Position numbers and translations under genes: made by a program
Shown: one piece after another, positions 35,104 through 43,676 of the stretch
Position numbering within the stretch: the first letter of the stretch is position 1
Layout: the number at the start of each line of letters is the position of its first letter
Origin: an uncultured Spartobacteria bacterium
GTDB lineage: Bacteria > Verrucomicrobiota > Verrucomicrobiia > Chthoniobacterales > Chthoniobacteraceae
Reading direction: 5' to 3'
Assembly (NCBI GenBank): GCA_903919125.1
Contig: CAIXGS010000067.1
Location: forward strand, 1 to 59,821
DNA: 59,821 nt
The notes under the pieces: generated by a model
What the model saw: the letters and a program-made list of their open reading frames with translations, nothing else
Told to the model about the DNA's origin: nothing
Database searches by the model: none

Positions 35104-37728
35104 ATGTCTGAGCCTCTACCACAAAACTCCCCGGATAGTTCGACACTTGTCGTTTCGCCGCAACATCTTGCACCTGTGCAGGTGCGTGCGAAGTTTTTGT
35201 TTGATGGAAAGCATAAGTTTTTTATCAAGGGCGTTACGTACGGTCCTTTTGCGCCCGACGCGGACGGCTTTTTTGTAGGAACCCCAGCGCGTGCACGACT
35301 GGATTTCGCGCTGATGCAGGAAATGGGGGCGAACCTGCTTCGCATTTATCATGTGCCGCCGCGTTGGTTTTTGGATCTTGCCCAAGAGTTTCGGTTGCGA
35401 GTTTTAATTTCTATTCCATGGGCTGAGCACGTCGAATTTCTGAATCACTCGGGAATGCGCAGCAAAATTATCGACACGATCCGAGCCGCCGTGGCCACCC
35501 ATAAGGGGCACGAAGCGATTTTCGGGTACCTTGTGGGGAATGAGATTCCGAGTTCGATGGTTCGCTGGCTTGGCGCACGGCGCGTGACGGAGTTTGTGGA
35601 GCATCTCATTGCGGTGGCCCGTGCGACGGATCCGCGCCCGCTGTACTCTTATGCGAGTTACCCGCCCACGGAGTATCTCCTTCCGCAAAATGTTGATTTT
35701 TATACATTTAACGTTTACTTGGAACGGCAAAGAGATTTTGAAAAGTACCTCGCGCGGCTCCAAAATCTAGCGGGAGACAAGCCTCTCGTTTTCGGCGAGT
35801 TTGGGCTCGATACCCTTCGCAAGAGCGAGGAGATGCAGGAGGAGGTATTGCGCTGGCACCTTGAATCAGTGGTGCGCGGTGGAGCCGCTGGGACCGTGTT
35901 TTTCTCTTGGACCGATGAATGGTTCACGGGTGGGCAGGAGATTTTAGATTGGGAATTCGGTCTGGTGACACGCGATCGCAAACCGAAAAAGGCTTTTGCG
36001 ATGCTCAAAGAAATGCTCGGAGGCGGCGTCTCTGTGCAGGACAATGTTCGCTTGCCGCATTACCCGAAGGTGTCGGTGATTGTGTGCTCTTATAACGGCG
36101 GCAAAACGTTAGCGGCGTGCTTGGAGTCCCTTGATCAAGTCAATTATCCGGATTTTGAAATCATCCTCGTCGACGACGGTTCCAAGGACAACTCCCAGGA
36201 GTTGGTGCAGTTTTTTGAAGCGAACCGAAATCAACGTGCCGCGAGTACGGGCGAAAAACTTCCGGAGTTTGTGAACATTCGTCAGCGCAACATGGGGTTG
36301 AGCTATGCCCGTAATGAGGGCGCGCGGAATGCCAAGGGCGAGATTTTTGCGTACACGGATTCCGACTGCATGGCGGACCCCGATTGGTTGTACTATCTCG
36401 TGGGCACGCTGCTGAGCGGGGATTTTGTGGGCGTGGGTGGTCCAAATATTTCACCTCCTGCGGTGGACTGGATACAGGCAGCGGTATCCGGAGCTCCTGG
36501 AGGCCCGAGTCACGTGTTGTTGACGGATGTCGTCGCGGAGCACATTCCTGGGTGCAACATGGCATTTTACCGTTCGGCTTTTGAAAGTATCGGAGGGTTT
36601 GATGTTGAGTATCGGAAGGCGGGTGACGACGTGGATTTCTGTTGGAGGCTACAGACCAACGGCGGGGTTATCGCGTTCTCTCCTAGTGCGATTGTCTGGC
36701 ATTACCGGCGTTTTACGTTGCAGGCTTTTCGTAAGCAACAGGAGGGTTACGGAGAGGCGGAGTCGATGCTGCGTTTTAAGCACCTCGTATTTTTCGGCCC
36801 CACGGGCACAGCTAAATGGAAGGGACAAATTTACGGGGCGCCTCGGTTCACTTGGCTTTTCAACAGTCCGATTATTTACCACGGCGTATTTGGGGAAGGC
36901 CTCTTTCAGTCGATATATCCTACGCCACAATCGGAAGTTGCGGCGTATGTTAGCAGTATTGAATGGGTTGTATTGACACTCTTTATGGCCGTTCTTGGCG
37001 TGCCTTTGGAGAAGCTGCGCATGGTTCCGCTCTTCATGCTGGGCGCGACTTTTCTCGTGGCACTTTCCTTTATGATTCACGCACGGATCGAGCCCGCTTT
37101 TGATACGGTGCGCGCCCGTTTGTTAGTCGGTTTTCTGGCGTTCTTTCAACCGTTGGTTCGCGGGTGGGCGCGTTATTTCACTTGGATGAAATACAAGCAC
37201 ACGCCACCGGAAGTGATCTCACTCAAAGAAGAGGGCCTCACGCGAGCGAGCAAGCGGGGAGGGAGTTCGCGGTTGAACTTCTGGAACGAAACTGGTCAGG
37301 GCCGGGAGCGTCTACGCTCGGAGATTTTTTCACTTCTTGAGCGTGAAGGTTGGCGTTACTCCGCTGATACTGGCTGGAAGACTTGGGATCTTCAGATTTA
37401 CGGGAACCGGTTTTGGAGTGTTCAAGCGGCCTTAGTGACGGAGTATCACGGTGGGCCGAAGTGCCTCACTAGGGTTGATTTATCTTGTCATCCAGTGGTC
37501 ACAACTGTGTTGGTCAACGCAGTCCCTCTATGTGGGCTGCTGTATCGAAGGATCTTTATGGATCGTAATGATCCGTGGTTGTGGGCCTTGTTCGGACTTC
37601 TCGCGCTTTGGATATTGCTGCGCGGTTGGCGCTTGAAGCGACGTGTCGCGGAATTGGTCATTGCGGCTGCTAACCGGTGTGAGTTGCAGCGAGTGTCCGG
37701 TAAGGCAAGCCGACCAGTTCCCGAGTAA
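35104..37728 (+). CDS. Glycosidase-like TIM barrel fused to a family 2 glycosyltransferase, membrane-bound
   Basis: The 874-residue protein joins two opposite activities. Residues 28-305 form a GH2/GH5-like (clan GH-A) barrel, with FIKGVTYGPF, acid/base Glu147 in LVGNEI and nucleophile Glu232 in FGEFGLD. Residues 320-560 form a GT2 domain with SVIVCSYN, DDG (357-359), DSD (419-421), GCNMAFYRSAF and GDDVDFCWRLQ; the classical Q-x-x-R-W is not evident. Hydrophobic segments at about 617-635, 640-658, 672-685 and 828-847 anchor it, with a soluble domain between (about 700-790). No signal peptide is present, so the barrel is likely cytoplasmic with GT2. It probably makes or trims a surface glycan. 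Confidence 0.85.
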   Translation: MSEPLPQNSPDSSTLVVSPQHLAPVQVRAKFLFDGKHKFFIKGVTYGPFAPDADGFFVGTPARARLDFALMQEMGANLLRIYHVPPRWFLDLAQEFRLRVLISIPWAEHVEFLNHSGMRSKIIDTIRAAVATHKGHEAIFGYLVGNEIPSSMVRWLGARRVTEFVEHLIAVARATDPRPLYSYASYPPTEYLLPQNVDFYTFNVYLERQRDFEKYLARLQNLAGDKPLVFGEFGLDTLRKSEEMQEEVLRWHLESVVRGGAAGTVFFSWTDEWFTGGQEILDWEFGLVTRDRKPKKAFAMLKEMLGGGVSVQDNVRLPHYPKVSVIVCSYNGGKTLAACLESLDQVNYPDFEIILVDDGSKDNSQELVQFFEANRNQRAASTGEKLPEFVNIRQRNMGLSYARNEGARNAKGEIFAYTDSDCMADPDWLYYLVGTLLSGDFVGVGGPNISPPAVDWIQAAVSGAPGGPSHVLLTDVVAEHIPGCNMAFYRSAFESIGGFDVEYRKAGDDVDFCWRLQTNGGVIAFSPSAIVWHYRRFTLQAFRKQQEGYGEAESMLRFKHLVFFGPTGTAKWKGQIYGAPRFTWLFNSPIIYHGVFGEGLFQSIYPTPQSEVAAYVSSIEWVVLTLFMAVLGVPLEKLRMVPLFMLGATFLVALSFMIHARIEPAFDTVRARLLVGFLAFFQPLVRGWARYFTWMKYKHTPPEVISLKEEGLTRASKRGGSSRLNFWNETGQGRERLRSEIFSLLEREGWRYSADTGWKTWDLQIYGNRFWSVQAALVTEYHGGPKCLTRVDLSCHPVVTTVLVNAVPLCGLLYRRIFMDRNDPWLWALFGLLALWILLRGWRLKRRVAELVIAAANRCELQRVSGKASRPVPE

Positions 37729-37852
37729 AGGATGCGTTTTGAATGCTTGCGGAGCCGAGAAGAAAGGGTGAGATTTCGGAGCGGCACCCAGACTTTCAAT
37801 TGGGCCGTTTTCTCGAACTCGAATTAAAAAACCTGCATTGAATACAATCGAT

Positions 37853-38110
37853 ATGAAACTGAATCTGACTTGTTTGACGATCTTTTGCTGCGTGGCTTTT
37901 TTAGGAATTGCTTCGGCTGCCGATGCCCCAGTTTATCCGCTTAAAACTTGCGTAGTTTCGGGCGAAAAGCTCGGGACTATGGGAAAGCCCGCTGTCCTGA
38001 ACTATGAGGGCAGAGAGGTGCAGTTCTGCTGCAAAGCGTGCATTAAGGATTTCAACAAAGATCCGAAAAAGTATATGGCGCTGTTGGATGCAGCCAAGAA
38101 GGCGAACTAG
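37853..38110 (+). CDS. Small exported YHS-like metal-binding protein
   Basis: ATG 37853 opens on a signal peptide (MKLNLTCLTIFCCVAFLG, cleaved after SAAD or nearby); ATG 37838 is in frame just upstream. The mature 65 residues contain YPLKTCVVSGEKLG and VQFCCKACIKDFNKDPKKYM. This is the pattern of YHS-type domains in exported verrucomicrobial proteins, with three or four cysteines likely to bind a metal. The role may be metal handling for periplasmic redox proteins. It stands alone and converges with the DMT transporter gene. Confidence 0.8.
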   Translation: MKLNLTCLTIFCCVAFLGIASAADAPVYPLKTCVVSGEKLGTMGKPAVLNYEGREVQFCCKACIKDFNKDPKKYMALLDAAKKAN

Positions 38111-38163
38111 GTCCGTCCTCTTTTCCCTACTTCGTTTCTTGGGGCAAGGTGGCAGTCCGAGGA

Positions 38164-39051
38164 TTAGTGTCGCAGCCCCAGAAAGACAGCGAGCAGCATG
38201 ATCGCAGCGCCTAGAAGGCGCCGCCCCATGATTGTATTTCCCACGGCACTCTCAGTGTTGGAAAACCAAGTCCCAGCTGCCCACACCAGAATCACGCTCC
38301 AGATACCGCGTGTGTTGTATAAGATGTTCGTGAGAGTAACCTCTTTGTAACTCACTATACTGAAGGCAATTCCTGTTGCCTGTAGCGAAAGTAAAACGCC
38401 GCCGGCTAAAGCCCACGCAACAGAGCGTCGTGGCATTTCAGTCAGAGGTGCCGAGAAAAAGGGGATGAGTCCTAGCGAGAGCAGTCCCACGGTGGCGAAC
38501 ATGACTGGCACGAAATGGCCGAAACCCCAGGCTGGCGCGTATTTGAGTTGTTGAACATCGGCCGCCGCGTAGGTAAGCGCCGCGCTGAACCCGAAGATAA
38601 GGCTCGGAAGAACACGTGAGCGATTGGTTCGGATTTCACCCCCGAGTAGAGCGGTTGCAGCGGTGGTGAGCAAAGCGGCGCCCCAGAGCTCAGGGGTGAG
38701 TTTGTCTCCCGCGAAAAGGACGGCCATGAAGGCTACGAGAATCACTTTGGTTCCAAGCACGGGCGTAGTGATGGATACGTCGCCTTTGTTAAGCGCAAGA
38801 AAAGTAAGGATTTGGCCGATGAAGAAAGTAGCGCCGCACAAGACTGCATGCCAGAAAGAGTGCCAGTTAAACGGTGCACCTCCCGTCAACCACCACGGCG
38901 CAAAGACTACAGCCGCTGCGCAGTTGACAATAAAAGTGACGCGCCAGGGACCGACACCCTGCTGGGTTGCACGTTTGAGCATGAGCGCCGCAAAGGTGTA
39001 ACCCACAGCGGAGCAGAGCGGCAGTATCGTCGCAAGAATCGGACGTGTCAC
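38164..39051 (-). CDS. EamA/DMT family transporter (10 TM)
   Basis: The 295-residue hydrophobic protein has ten predicted transmembrane helices in two EamA halves. TM1 begins TILPLCSAVGYTFAALML, and the second half ends SAVGNTIMGRRLLGAAIMLLAVFLG. GTKVILVAFMAVLFAGDKL matches the loop before TM5 typical of this superfamily. Substrates range over metabolites and nucleotide sugars and cannot be told here. Its ATG overlaps the stop of the DegT aminotransferase gene (ATGA, 39048-39051), so the pair is co-translated. Export or flipping of an amino-sugar product is possible. Confidence 0.88.
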   Translation of the reverse strand: MTRPILATILPLCSAVGYTFAALMLKRATQQGVGPWRVTFIVNCAAAVVFAPWWLTGGAPFNWHSFWHAVLCGATFFIGQILTFLALNKGDVSITTPVLGTKVILVAFMAVLFAGDKLTPELWGAALLTTAATALLGGEIRTNRSRVLPSLIFGFSAALTYAAADVQQLKYAPAWGFGHFVPVMFATVGLLSLGLIPFFSAPLTEMPRRSVAWALAGGVLLSLQATGIAFSIVSYKEVTLTNILYNTRGIWSVILVWAAGTWFSNTESAVGNTIMGRRLLGAAIMLLAVFLGLRH

Positions 39052-40214
39052 TGGGCGCGGTTCTTCCCGGCTAGGCCGCCGATTTTGTAAAACTCGCTAA
39101 TCCGATTCACGACATACTCCACCTGATGCTCTTTGAGTTCTGGAAAAATGGGAAGTGCCAAGGTCTTTTGAGCCGCGAGTTCCGCCTCTGGGAAATCCCC
39201 GGCTCGGTAGCCGAGATGTTTAAAGCATTCTTGTAAATGCAAGGGGAGGGGATAGTAGATTTCAGAGCCAATATCCGCCTGAGTGAGGAAAGATCTAAGC
39301 GCGTCGCGGTGAGGGGCACGTATGATGAACTGGTTGTAAATGTGATGGTTGGGAACGCCACTCTGTGCCCATGGTTCTGTTGGAAGTCCGAGAATCCCAT
39401 CCAACCCTTCGGAAACAAAGCCGTCGCGATACTGTGCGGCTCGCTCCCGCCGTCCTTGGCCCCAAGAGTCCAAGTGCGGCAGTTTGAGGTTCAGCACCGC
39501 TGCTTGAATTGCATCTAGGCGAAAGTTACCCCCAACGACGTTGTGGTAGTAGCGCGGCTCCATGCCGTGATTGCGCAATTGACGGATCTTCGCAGCAAGG
39601 TCCGCATCCCTGCAGGTGACCATGCCGGCGTCGCCAAAAGCGCCGAGATTTTTGGTAGGATAAAACGAATACCAACCGGCTTGAGCAATGGCGCCCGCAG
39701 AGCCGAGGGGATGAGCGCAGCCTAGGGCCTGAGCGGCGTCTTCTAGAACAGGGACGCCGTATTGGGTCGCGAGGACTTGGATGGCTTCCATGTCAGCGCA
39801 GCAGCCGAACAAGTGGACCGGAATAATTGCTTTAACGTTAGGGGTTTGAGATAAGGCGTTTTTAAGTGCTGTAGGGCAGATATTGAAAGTCAGTGGATCA
39901 ATATCAGCAAAAACGATCCGTGCACCCAACCTCTGGACGCATCCTGCGGTGGCGAAAAACGTGTAGGGCGAGGTGATGACCGCATCTCCTGGCCCGATAC
40001 CAAGTGCCATGAGTAGAACTAATTGCGCATCAGTTCCGGAGGATACTCCGATGGCGTGGCCTGCCCCGGTATACGCCTCAATGGCGGCTTCCAAAGCGTC
40101 GACTTGGGGGCCTAGCACTAATTGTTGAGAGTCAGTGACTTGCTCTATGGCCGCGAGAATTTCGGCTTTAAGAGGGGCGTACTGTAATTTTAGATCCAAG
40201 AGGGGCACTCGCAT
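39048..40214 (-). CDS. DegT/DnrJ/EryC1/StrS aminotransferase
   Basis: ATG 40214 opens on MRVPLLDLKLQY, the family's usual N-terminus, giving 388 residues. Conserved parts are GVSSGTDAQLVLLMALG, ITSPYTFFATAG, FADIDPLTFNI, LEDAAQALG and the PLP lysine Lys188 in FYPTKNLGAFGDAGMV. RNHGMEPRYYHNVVGGNFRLD and IYYPLPLHLQECF complete the signature. These enzymes aminate NDP-linked keto sugars used in surface polysaccharides. The downstream, overlapping DMT transporter may handle the product. No other NDP-sugar genes are next to it. Confidence 0.93.
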   Translation of the reverse strand: MRVPLLDLKLQYAPLKAEILAAIEQVTDSQQLVLGPQVDALEAAIEAYTGAGHAIGVSSGTDAQLVLLMALGIGPGDAVITSPYTFFATAGCVQRLGARIVFADIDPLTFNICPTALKNALSQTPNVKAIIPVHLFGCCADMEAIQVLATQYGVPVLEDAAQALGCAHPLGSAGAIAQAGWYSFYPTKNLGAFGDAGMVTCRDADLAAKIRQLRNHGMEPRYYHNVVGGNFRLDAIQAAVLNLKLPHLDSWGQGRRERAAQYRDGFVSEGLDGILGLPTEPWAQSGVPNHHIYNQFIIRAPHRDALRSFLTQADIGSEIYYPLPLHLQECFKHLGYRAGDFPEAELAAQKTLALPIFPELKEHQVEYVVNRISEFYKIGGLAGKNRAQ

Positions 40215-40274
40215 GTTTCCTCTTTGAATGGCAGCGTGAGGGACATTGAGCAACCGCAGATGCTGGGTGCTGGG

Positions 40275-40327
40275 AAAAAAATAAAAAAAAGAGCGCGGGG
40301 AAGGAATAACCTTCAGCCCGCGCTCTT
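40275..40327 (-). terminator. Rho-independent terminator after the esterase pseudogene
   Basis: Arms AAGAGCGCGGG (40289-40299) and CCCGCGCTCTT (40317-40327) form an 11-bp perfect stem, with an inner GAAGG/CCTTC extension. On the minus strand it runs into a T-rich tract (complement of 40275-40290). It closes the transcript of the sialate O-acetylesterase region, 31 bp past its stop. Confidence 0.9.
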
Positions 40328-40358
40328 GATTTGAGGCTCTGAATCGTGGCGAGCTGTC

Positions 40359-41939
40359 TTACTTTTTGGCTGCAGGCGGCTCTACTGGCTTAGGCTTTGT
40401 GGAGAGCTCGAAGTCATCCGTACGGAAGGGAGTGACCGGTAGTCCATCCTTGCTGAAGAGATTGCAGATAGGGTTGTTGGCCCAAGCGTAGCGGACTGCG
40501 AGTGGTTTAGGAACGTTCGCGCAGGTGAGCTCGACTTTATCATTGCCCAAAACTTTACCTTTTGCGAAGTGCCAGACCTTGTCTTCTCCGCAAACCGTGA
40601 AGCCGATGGCCTCATCAACGTCGAAGGCGCGCAGACCGCTGCCGAAACATTCGAAAGTTACCACGGCTTTGTTATCCTTGATCTCAAGCGTTTTAAGTTC
40701 CGGGCTACGAAAGGGAACCTTGATGCCGTAGTCGTTTGCCAGTGCCCAACGGACTAGGCGGGCGGCGACGTCGTGTTTGTTTTTTGGGTGAATGTCTTTA
40801 CCTTCCCCGAGGTCCGTAATGACCGCCTGGCCGGTGTTTGGCAGCGCCATAGTCTTTGTCTGCGCCTCGCGGAGTTCTGCCCAATCGCTTTCGGTTGGCG
40901 TCTGCACCTCAGGTTTGAAGTCCGCTAACTGCACCCAATAGAACGGGAAGTCGCCCTGATTCCATTCCTTGCGCCATTGCTGAATCATGAATGGGAAGAG
41001 TTGGGAATATTCCCACGCGCGACTCGAATTGCTTTCGCCTTGGTACCAGATAACTCCCTTCATGCATTACCCAAGTGTTGGGTTGACGACGCCTGCGAAG
41101 ATGTTGCCGGGGCGGGCATTTCCAGAGAGCCACGACTCAGGAGATTGAGGCGCTCGAGGTGCCGGCTTGTTTTCCAACTTGGCCTTTTCTGCGATTTCCT
41201 TGTGCTTGATCATGTCGGCCTCGAAACGGGCTTTGGCTTCGGGCGACGCTTTTTCAACTTCGCTCTTCACCGTATTTTGCATCAGGAGCTCAAAGCGCGG
41301 ATCTTTTTCAAGCGATTCTCGTCTTACCCAAGCTTCTGCGGCTGAACCACCCCAAGCGTTGTTAATGAGACCCACTGGAACACCGACGATCTGGTGGATG
41401 TAACGCCCGAACAGGAAACCGACTGCGCTGAAAGGTAGTGCCGAATTTTGATCAGCGCTGACCCACTCTCCCTTGAAGTCGTTTTGGAGTTCTTGCGTGC
41501 CGACACGCGGAACGGTGATGAGGCGGAGGTTTGGCAGATGTGTGGCGAGGGCTTCGAGGTCACCGTTCCAATCGCCTTGTAGCGTGAAGCCCATGTTGGA
41601 CTGGCCTGAGCACATCCAGACTTCTCCGACGAGTACGTCTGAAAGCGTGCGTTCGCTTTTGCCGTCGGAAATTTTCAGAGTCTGCGGTGTGGCGTTTGCT
41701 GGAAGGGGATCCAGTTTCACCGTCCACTTGCCGTCCGCTCCGGTGGTGGCGGATTTTTTTTGCTCGCCGAACGTTACAGTGATGGAGCTACCCGGAGTAT
41801 CCCAGCCCCAGATGGGGTTCGCCTGTTTTTGTTGCAACACCATGTGGTCGCTGATGATGGCGGGTAGCTTGATTTCGGCGTGCGAAATTGCGGGAAGCAG
41901 TAGGCAGCCAATGAAGAGTAGGGGACGCATTTTGTTCAT
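40359..41939 (-). pseudogene. Sialate O-acetylesterase interrupted by an in-frame TAA
   Basis: The gene starts at ATG 41939 with a signal peptide (LLFIGCLLLPAISHA). It continues through the SASA-type SGNH domain with WMCSGQSNMGF (catalytic Ser). A TAA at 41067-41069 stops translation after VVNPTLG. The same frame resumes one codon later at [12 protein letters not shown], a hallmark of this family, and continues to 40359 with the Asp-x-x-His block [11 protein letters not shown]. No frameshift is needed. The catalytic Ser and the His are therefore on opposite sides of the stop. The intact enzyme would have about 524 residues and remove acetyl groups from sialic acids or xylans. Confidence 0.85.
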
Positions 41940-42008
41940 GGGTAGTGAGGGAGGTTGAAGAGTTCGTACGCGCGCAACAAGTCGCAATGTCCGACGAGTT
42001 GGCTGCGA

Positions 42009-42821
42009 TTATCCGAGCCCAAAAATGGAGATGCGATGCTGCGTGGCCAGGGCGCAGAGTTTTTCCTTTTCCAAGAGCAGCGTCTGGTTCGCTTCCACTC
42101 CAATAGCGGCAAGACCGGCTTCTGCGGCTGTTTGTAAGGTTACTGGACCGATTACGGGCACGTCGAATCGTAGGTCCTGTCCCGGCTTGGAAACCTTTAC
42201 CATGACCGCTCCTTTTTTCCCCAGATTGCCACCTCGTAAAATGGCGGCGTTGGTTCCTTCGAAGGCTTCCACGGCCAGGACGGTTCCATTTTTAACGACA
42301 ACCGTTTGTCCGATGTCCAGACGACTGGATTCCTTTGCGATACGAAAACCGTAGTCGAGGTCGGCGCGCTCTTTGCGGCTGGGTTGAGGGCCGGCTAGCA
42401 GGCCAGTGGGCGCGAGGCACTCCTCCATAAAAGACGTTGCAGGGAGGAGTTCAACGCCGGCATCTGCCATTGCGGAGGCGATTGCTCCGAATATGGACTC
42501 CGCATTGCGCTCTGCCAGACGAGCCAGAAGCATGAGTGCTTTTATGTCGGGGCGGAGATCGAAGAGATTTTTTGGCGCTATCTGGCCGCTCATTACGGCG
42601 TGTCGCGTTCCTGAGTTTTTGAGGAAGGAAAGCATTTTTCCCAACTGACCGACGCGCATCCACTCGATGTTGTCTACTAATTCAGCGAGGGCGGGATCCG
42701 TCTCGTTTTGAAATGCGGCTACCACAATCCTCTGCACACCCGCCAAGCGCGCGCCTCGTACCATGGCGTGTGGATAGACCCCGTTGCCGGCGATGATGGC
42801 GAGGCTCTCTGGAATTTCCAC
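42009..42821 (-). CDS. lpxI: UDP-2,3-diacylglucosamine pyrophosphatase LpxI
   Basis: The 270-residue protein matches LpxI (DUF1009) throughout: LAIIAGNGVYPHAMVRGA, VMSGQIAPKNLFDLRPD, EECLAPTGLLAG, DYGFRIAKESSRLDIGQTVVVK, and VKVSKPGQDLRFDVPVIG near the end. It hydrolyses UDP-2,3-diacylglucosamine to lipid X in lipid A synthesis, in place of LpxH. It implies a lipopolysaccharide-bearing outer membrane. It is the third gene of a leftward operon, 24 bp after folE2. Confidence 0.95.
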   Translation of the reverse strand: MEIPESLAIIAGNGVYPHAMVRGARLAGVQRIVVAAFQNETDPALAELVDNIEWMRVGQLGKMLSFLKNSGTRHAVMSGQIAPKNLFDLRPDIKALMLLARLAERNAESIFGAIASAMADAGVELLPATSFMEECLAPTGLLAGPQPSRKERADLDYGFRIAKESSRLDIGQTVVVKNGTVLAVEAFEGTNAAILRGGNLGKKGAVMVKVSKPGQDLRFDVPVIGPVTLQTAAEAGLAAIGVEANQTLLLEKEKLCALATQHRISIFGLG

Positions 42822-42845
42822 GGGTGGATCGCTTTGAGTGTGTCG

Positions 42846-43667
42846 TTAAACTGCCGAGGAATTTGCGTCCGTCGGTTTGGTGTGCTCAACCAGCGCGTAG
42901 GCGTTGTGGTTGTGAATGGATTCAAAGTTCTCTGCCTCTACCCGGTACCAGAGAATGGCATCCTCCAAATTGGCGCGAGTGGCCACATTGCGAACCAAGT
43001 CCTCGACGAAAACGGGATTGTCGTAGGCGCGCTCGGTGACTGCCTTTTCGTCCGGACGTTTCAAAACGCTAAACAATTCGCAGGAAGCGGATTGTTCGAC
43101 GAGTTGAATAAGATCCTCTACCCAAACTGGTTGAGAGGAGCGTACAGCGAAGGTGACTTCACCCCGCTGGTTGTGTGCTCCGCGTTCGCTAATCGATTTT
43201 GAGCATGGGCAAAGAGTCGCCACCGGAACGATGACCGTGGTCACGAAGTCGAATGCGCCTCGCTGGAGTGTGGCGTTAAAATTCACGTTGTAATCCAGCA
43301 GACCTTTTTTGCCGGAAACCGGCGCGGTCTTTTCGATGAAAAATGGGAACGCGAAATCCACGTGGGCGCATTGGGCTTGAAGCCTTTCGGTTAGCATTCG
43401 CAACAGGTCATGGACGCGGTCTATGTGCAATTCGGCACCACAGTCGTTGAGGGCCTCAACAAAGCGGCTCATGTGCGTACCTTTAAACTGCTCCGGCAGG
43501 TCGACGGTCAACGACACCGAGGCGATGGTGTGCTGTTCTAGGTGCGCCTTGTCTCGGATGCGCATCGGGTAACGCAGGCTCCTGACCCCGACGCGGTCGA
43601 TAGGAATGTTGCGGTGATCCGGCTCGTTTTGAGTGTCTTTGAGGTGGGTAAGTTCCGTCGGTAACAT
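42846..43667 (-). CDS. folE2: GTP cyclohydrolase I type IB
   Basis: The 273-residue protein carries the FolE2 signature: VGVRSLRYPM, LPEQFKGTHMSRFVE, and the metal-binding LCPCSKSISERGAHNQR (Cys153, Cys155). RDNPVFVEDLVRN-like and HNHNAYA motifs occur near the C-terminus. It makes 7,8-dihydroneopterin triphosphate for folate and queuosine and, unlike FolE, works with metals other than zinc. The gene lies between nadB (9 bp upstream) and lpxI, in one apparent operon. No FolE of the zinc type is in the window. Confidence 0.95.
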   Translation of the reverse strand: MLPTELTHLKDTQNEPDHRNIPIDRVGVRSLRYPMRIRDKAHLEQHTIASVSLTVDLPEQFKGTHMSRFVEALNDCGAELHIDRVHDLLRMLTERLQAQCAHVDFAFPFFIEKTAPVSGKKGLLDYNVNFNATLQRGAFDFVTTVIVPVATLCPCSKSISERGAHNQRGEVTFAVRSSQPVWVEDLIQLVEQSASCELFSVLKRPDEKAVTERAYDNPVFVEDLVRNVATRANLEDAILWYRVEAENFESIHNHNAYALVEHTKPTDANSSAV

Positions 43668-43676
43668 CGGGATGGA

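Noticed and set aside
41064-41069. Programmed recoding at the TAA-TGC in the esterase gene
   Set aside because: Selenocysteine and pyrrolysine use TGA and TAG. TAA with no special downstream structure is best read as a nonsense mutation or an error.
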